Origin: Bacteroidota bacterium
GTDB lineage: Bacteria > Bacteroidota > Bacteroidia > JACCXN01
Direction of reading: 5' to 3'
Assembly (NCBI GenBank): GCA_013696965.1
Contig: JACCXN010000030.1
Span: forward strand, 1-64,000
Length of the DNA stretch: 64,000 bases
Of this stretch, positions 63,215 to 64,000 are shown in pieces. The notes beneath the pieces are model-generated. The model did not search any database. It saw only the letters and a list, made by a program, of their open reading frames with translations, and had not been told where the DNA came from. The position numbers and the translations under genes are program-made. Positions within the stretch are counted from its first letter, which is position 1; the number at the start of each line of letters is the position of its first letter.

Positions 63215-63811
63215 TTAAGCACTACAAGGTTCACGCATATCAATAAATGTAATGTACCATTTCATATTAATCATTGAAAAACACCAGGTGTAATTAGAGG
63301 TATTAACAACAGTTACATCAATTGTGGCAACAAGATTTTTGACTTCCACTTTTTCTTTCTCACTCACATCCAGAAATTCCCAAAAATTTCCTTTTGAAAG
63401 CCTGTTTTCTTCTTTTACAAAAACACCTTTTTTAGTCCAGAAATCAGGGAAATTATCACAATCGATAAGCGGCAGTTCTTCATGATTAAACTTGGTTGTT
63501 ACTGTACTTCTGTCAAAAACAAAAAATGATTTATCGTTGTAATGAGGGCTAAAAACAGCTATGTCCTTTACATTAACAATTGATGGTAGCGCTCCTGGTG
63601 ATTCAATTATATACAATCCATGTACAGGATGAATATATTTGTTAAACCCATCGCGATCGCCTCTTGAAACAGTCTTGAAAAAATCTTCATAAACATAATT
63701 GAAATCCTTAGGCCCATTGTCATTTTTTATTTCGGCATTATTTTCCGACAACTGCTTTGGGGAACAGGAAAATAAAAGAAAACAAATAAAAAAAAGTACT
63801 AAACTTTTCAT
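63215..63811 (-). CDS. Hypothetical lipoprotein
   Basis: 198 aa with a lipoprotein signal (lipobox LFSC, Cys16). The mature part (NYVYEDFFKTVSRGDRDGFNKYIHPVHGLYIIESPGALPSI) resembles small NTF2/DUF-type envelope proteins, but I cannot name a family. Its ATG overlaps the stop of the upstream PafA-like gene by four bases (ATGA), so the two form one unit. Confidence 0.7.
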   Translation of the reverse strand: MKSLVLFFICFLLFSCSPKQLSENNAEIKNDNGPKDFNYVYEDFFKTVSRGDRDGFNKYIHPVHGLYIIESPGALPSIVNVKDIAVFSPHYNDKSFFVFDRSTVTTKFNHEELPLIDCDNFPDFWTKKGVFVKEENRLSKGNFWEFLDVSEKEKVEVKNLVATIDVTVVNTSNYTWCFSMINMKWYITFIDMREPCSA

Positions 63812-64000
63812 TTTTTATATAATGGATTTAACACAGCATTAATAGGGGTTCCAGTATTACCATTTGGCATTGAAACTTTAAGAATAACAGATAAAGTAGG
63901 GGCTATATCCGTAATAAAATAAGGTTCACTGGTTTCCCCTTTCTTAATTTTCCATCCATACCAAATCAAAGGAACATGTGTATCGTAGTTATAGACTGTA
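63808..64000 (-). CDS. PafA-like alkaline phosphatase (partial, C-terminal end)
   Basis: The last 63 codons of a gene whose start lies beyond the window. The translation contains YDTHVPLIWYGWKIKKG and ITDIAPTLSVILKVSMPNG, matching the C-terminus of phosphate-irrepressible PafA-type phosphatases of Flavobacteria; the His in DTHVP is a metal ligand in the alkaline phosphatase superfamily. A related type I phosphodiesterase is the alternative. Its TGA overlaps the next gene's ATG. Confidence 0.8.
   Translation of the reverse strand, partial: TVYNYDTHVPLIWYGWKIKKGETSEPYFITDIAPTLSVILKVSMPNGNTGTPINAVLNPLYKK

Noticed and set aside
1-64000. tRNA genes, CRISPR arrays, insertion sequences, prophage or toxin-antitoxin loci
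   Set aside because: I looked for cloverleaf-like segments with the GTTCGANTC arm, regularly spaced repeats, transposase or integrase motifs and small paired genes and found none.

Overview
The window is chromosomal DNA from a low-GC member of the Bacteroidetes (Bacteroidota). The evidence is: an LpxC-FabZ fusion protein; a PorX-type regulator (receiver plus PglZ domain); a DUF4290 protein and a PafA-type phosphatase; one str-S10 ribosomal superoperon without tuf; almost no Shine-Dalgarno sequences; and promoters of the Bacteroidetes form TTTG-N19-TAnnTTTG. I cannot place it below phylum. I saw no tRNA, rRNA, CRISPR array, insertion sequence or prophage. Gene density is high and the only stretch above 300 bp without a clear gene is 7092-7617.

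Layout. 1-7091 (minus): rpsL-rpsG-fusA-rpsJ-rplC-rplD-rplW-rplB-rpsS-rplV-rpsC, with rpsC cut by the window edge, driven by a near-perfect promoter at 7192-7221. 7618-18032 (plus): PcrA-type helicase, DUF4290, murA, a TlpA-like thioredoxin, grpE-dnaJ, a NatA/NatB-like ABC exporter and a Ppx/GppA phosphatase. 18063-21899 (minus): a DUF4258-like protein and the porX-tsaE-ald group. 21962-26489 (plus): an HD phosphohydrolase, then lpxD-lpxC/fabZ-lpxA for lipid A. 26557-32626 (plus): a MarR-controlled efflux operon (marR, adaptor, RND pump, TolC, small Cys-rich GDCCVxC protein) whose RND gene is broken by an apparent internal deletion. 32767-34344 (minus): DUF1456 and a DbpA-like helicase. 34526-38059 (plus): an orphan ABC ATPase, efp, a second LpxD-like acyltransferase and a SpoIIE-type phosphatase. 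38060-44223: a surface polysaccharide set (polymerase/ligase, two Wzz, Wzx, and a divergent glycosyltransferase). 44311-54753: rnhB and a run of envelope proteins (DUF3352, a lipoprotein plus DUF5723 pair, TPR, a helix-hairpin-helix barrel plus a PorV-like barrel). 54924-59660: purK-purE, hpt, adk, obg, PAP2 phosphatase. 59711-64000: a PorT-like barrel with an S8 protease, threonine aldolase, a lipoprotein and the end of a PafA-like phosphatase.

Most of the window is core housekeeping and envelope biogenesis. I found no obviously new multi-gene defence or mobile system. The most interesting points are: the deleted RND pump under an intact MarR operator; a perfect 22-bp palindrome between two divergent genes at 51075-51096; EF-P with Asn at the usual Lys/Arg modification site; MurA with Asp in place of the fosfomycin-target Cys; an orphan ABC ATPase without its switch His; -7 boxes that sit directly against start codons (leaderless candidates); and conserved-looking but uncharacterised outer-membrane gene pairs, above all the HhH-barrel/PorV-like pair.
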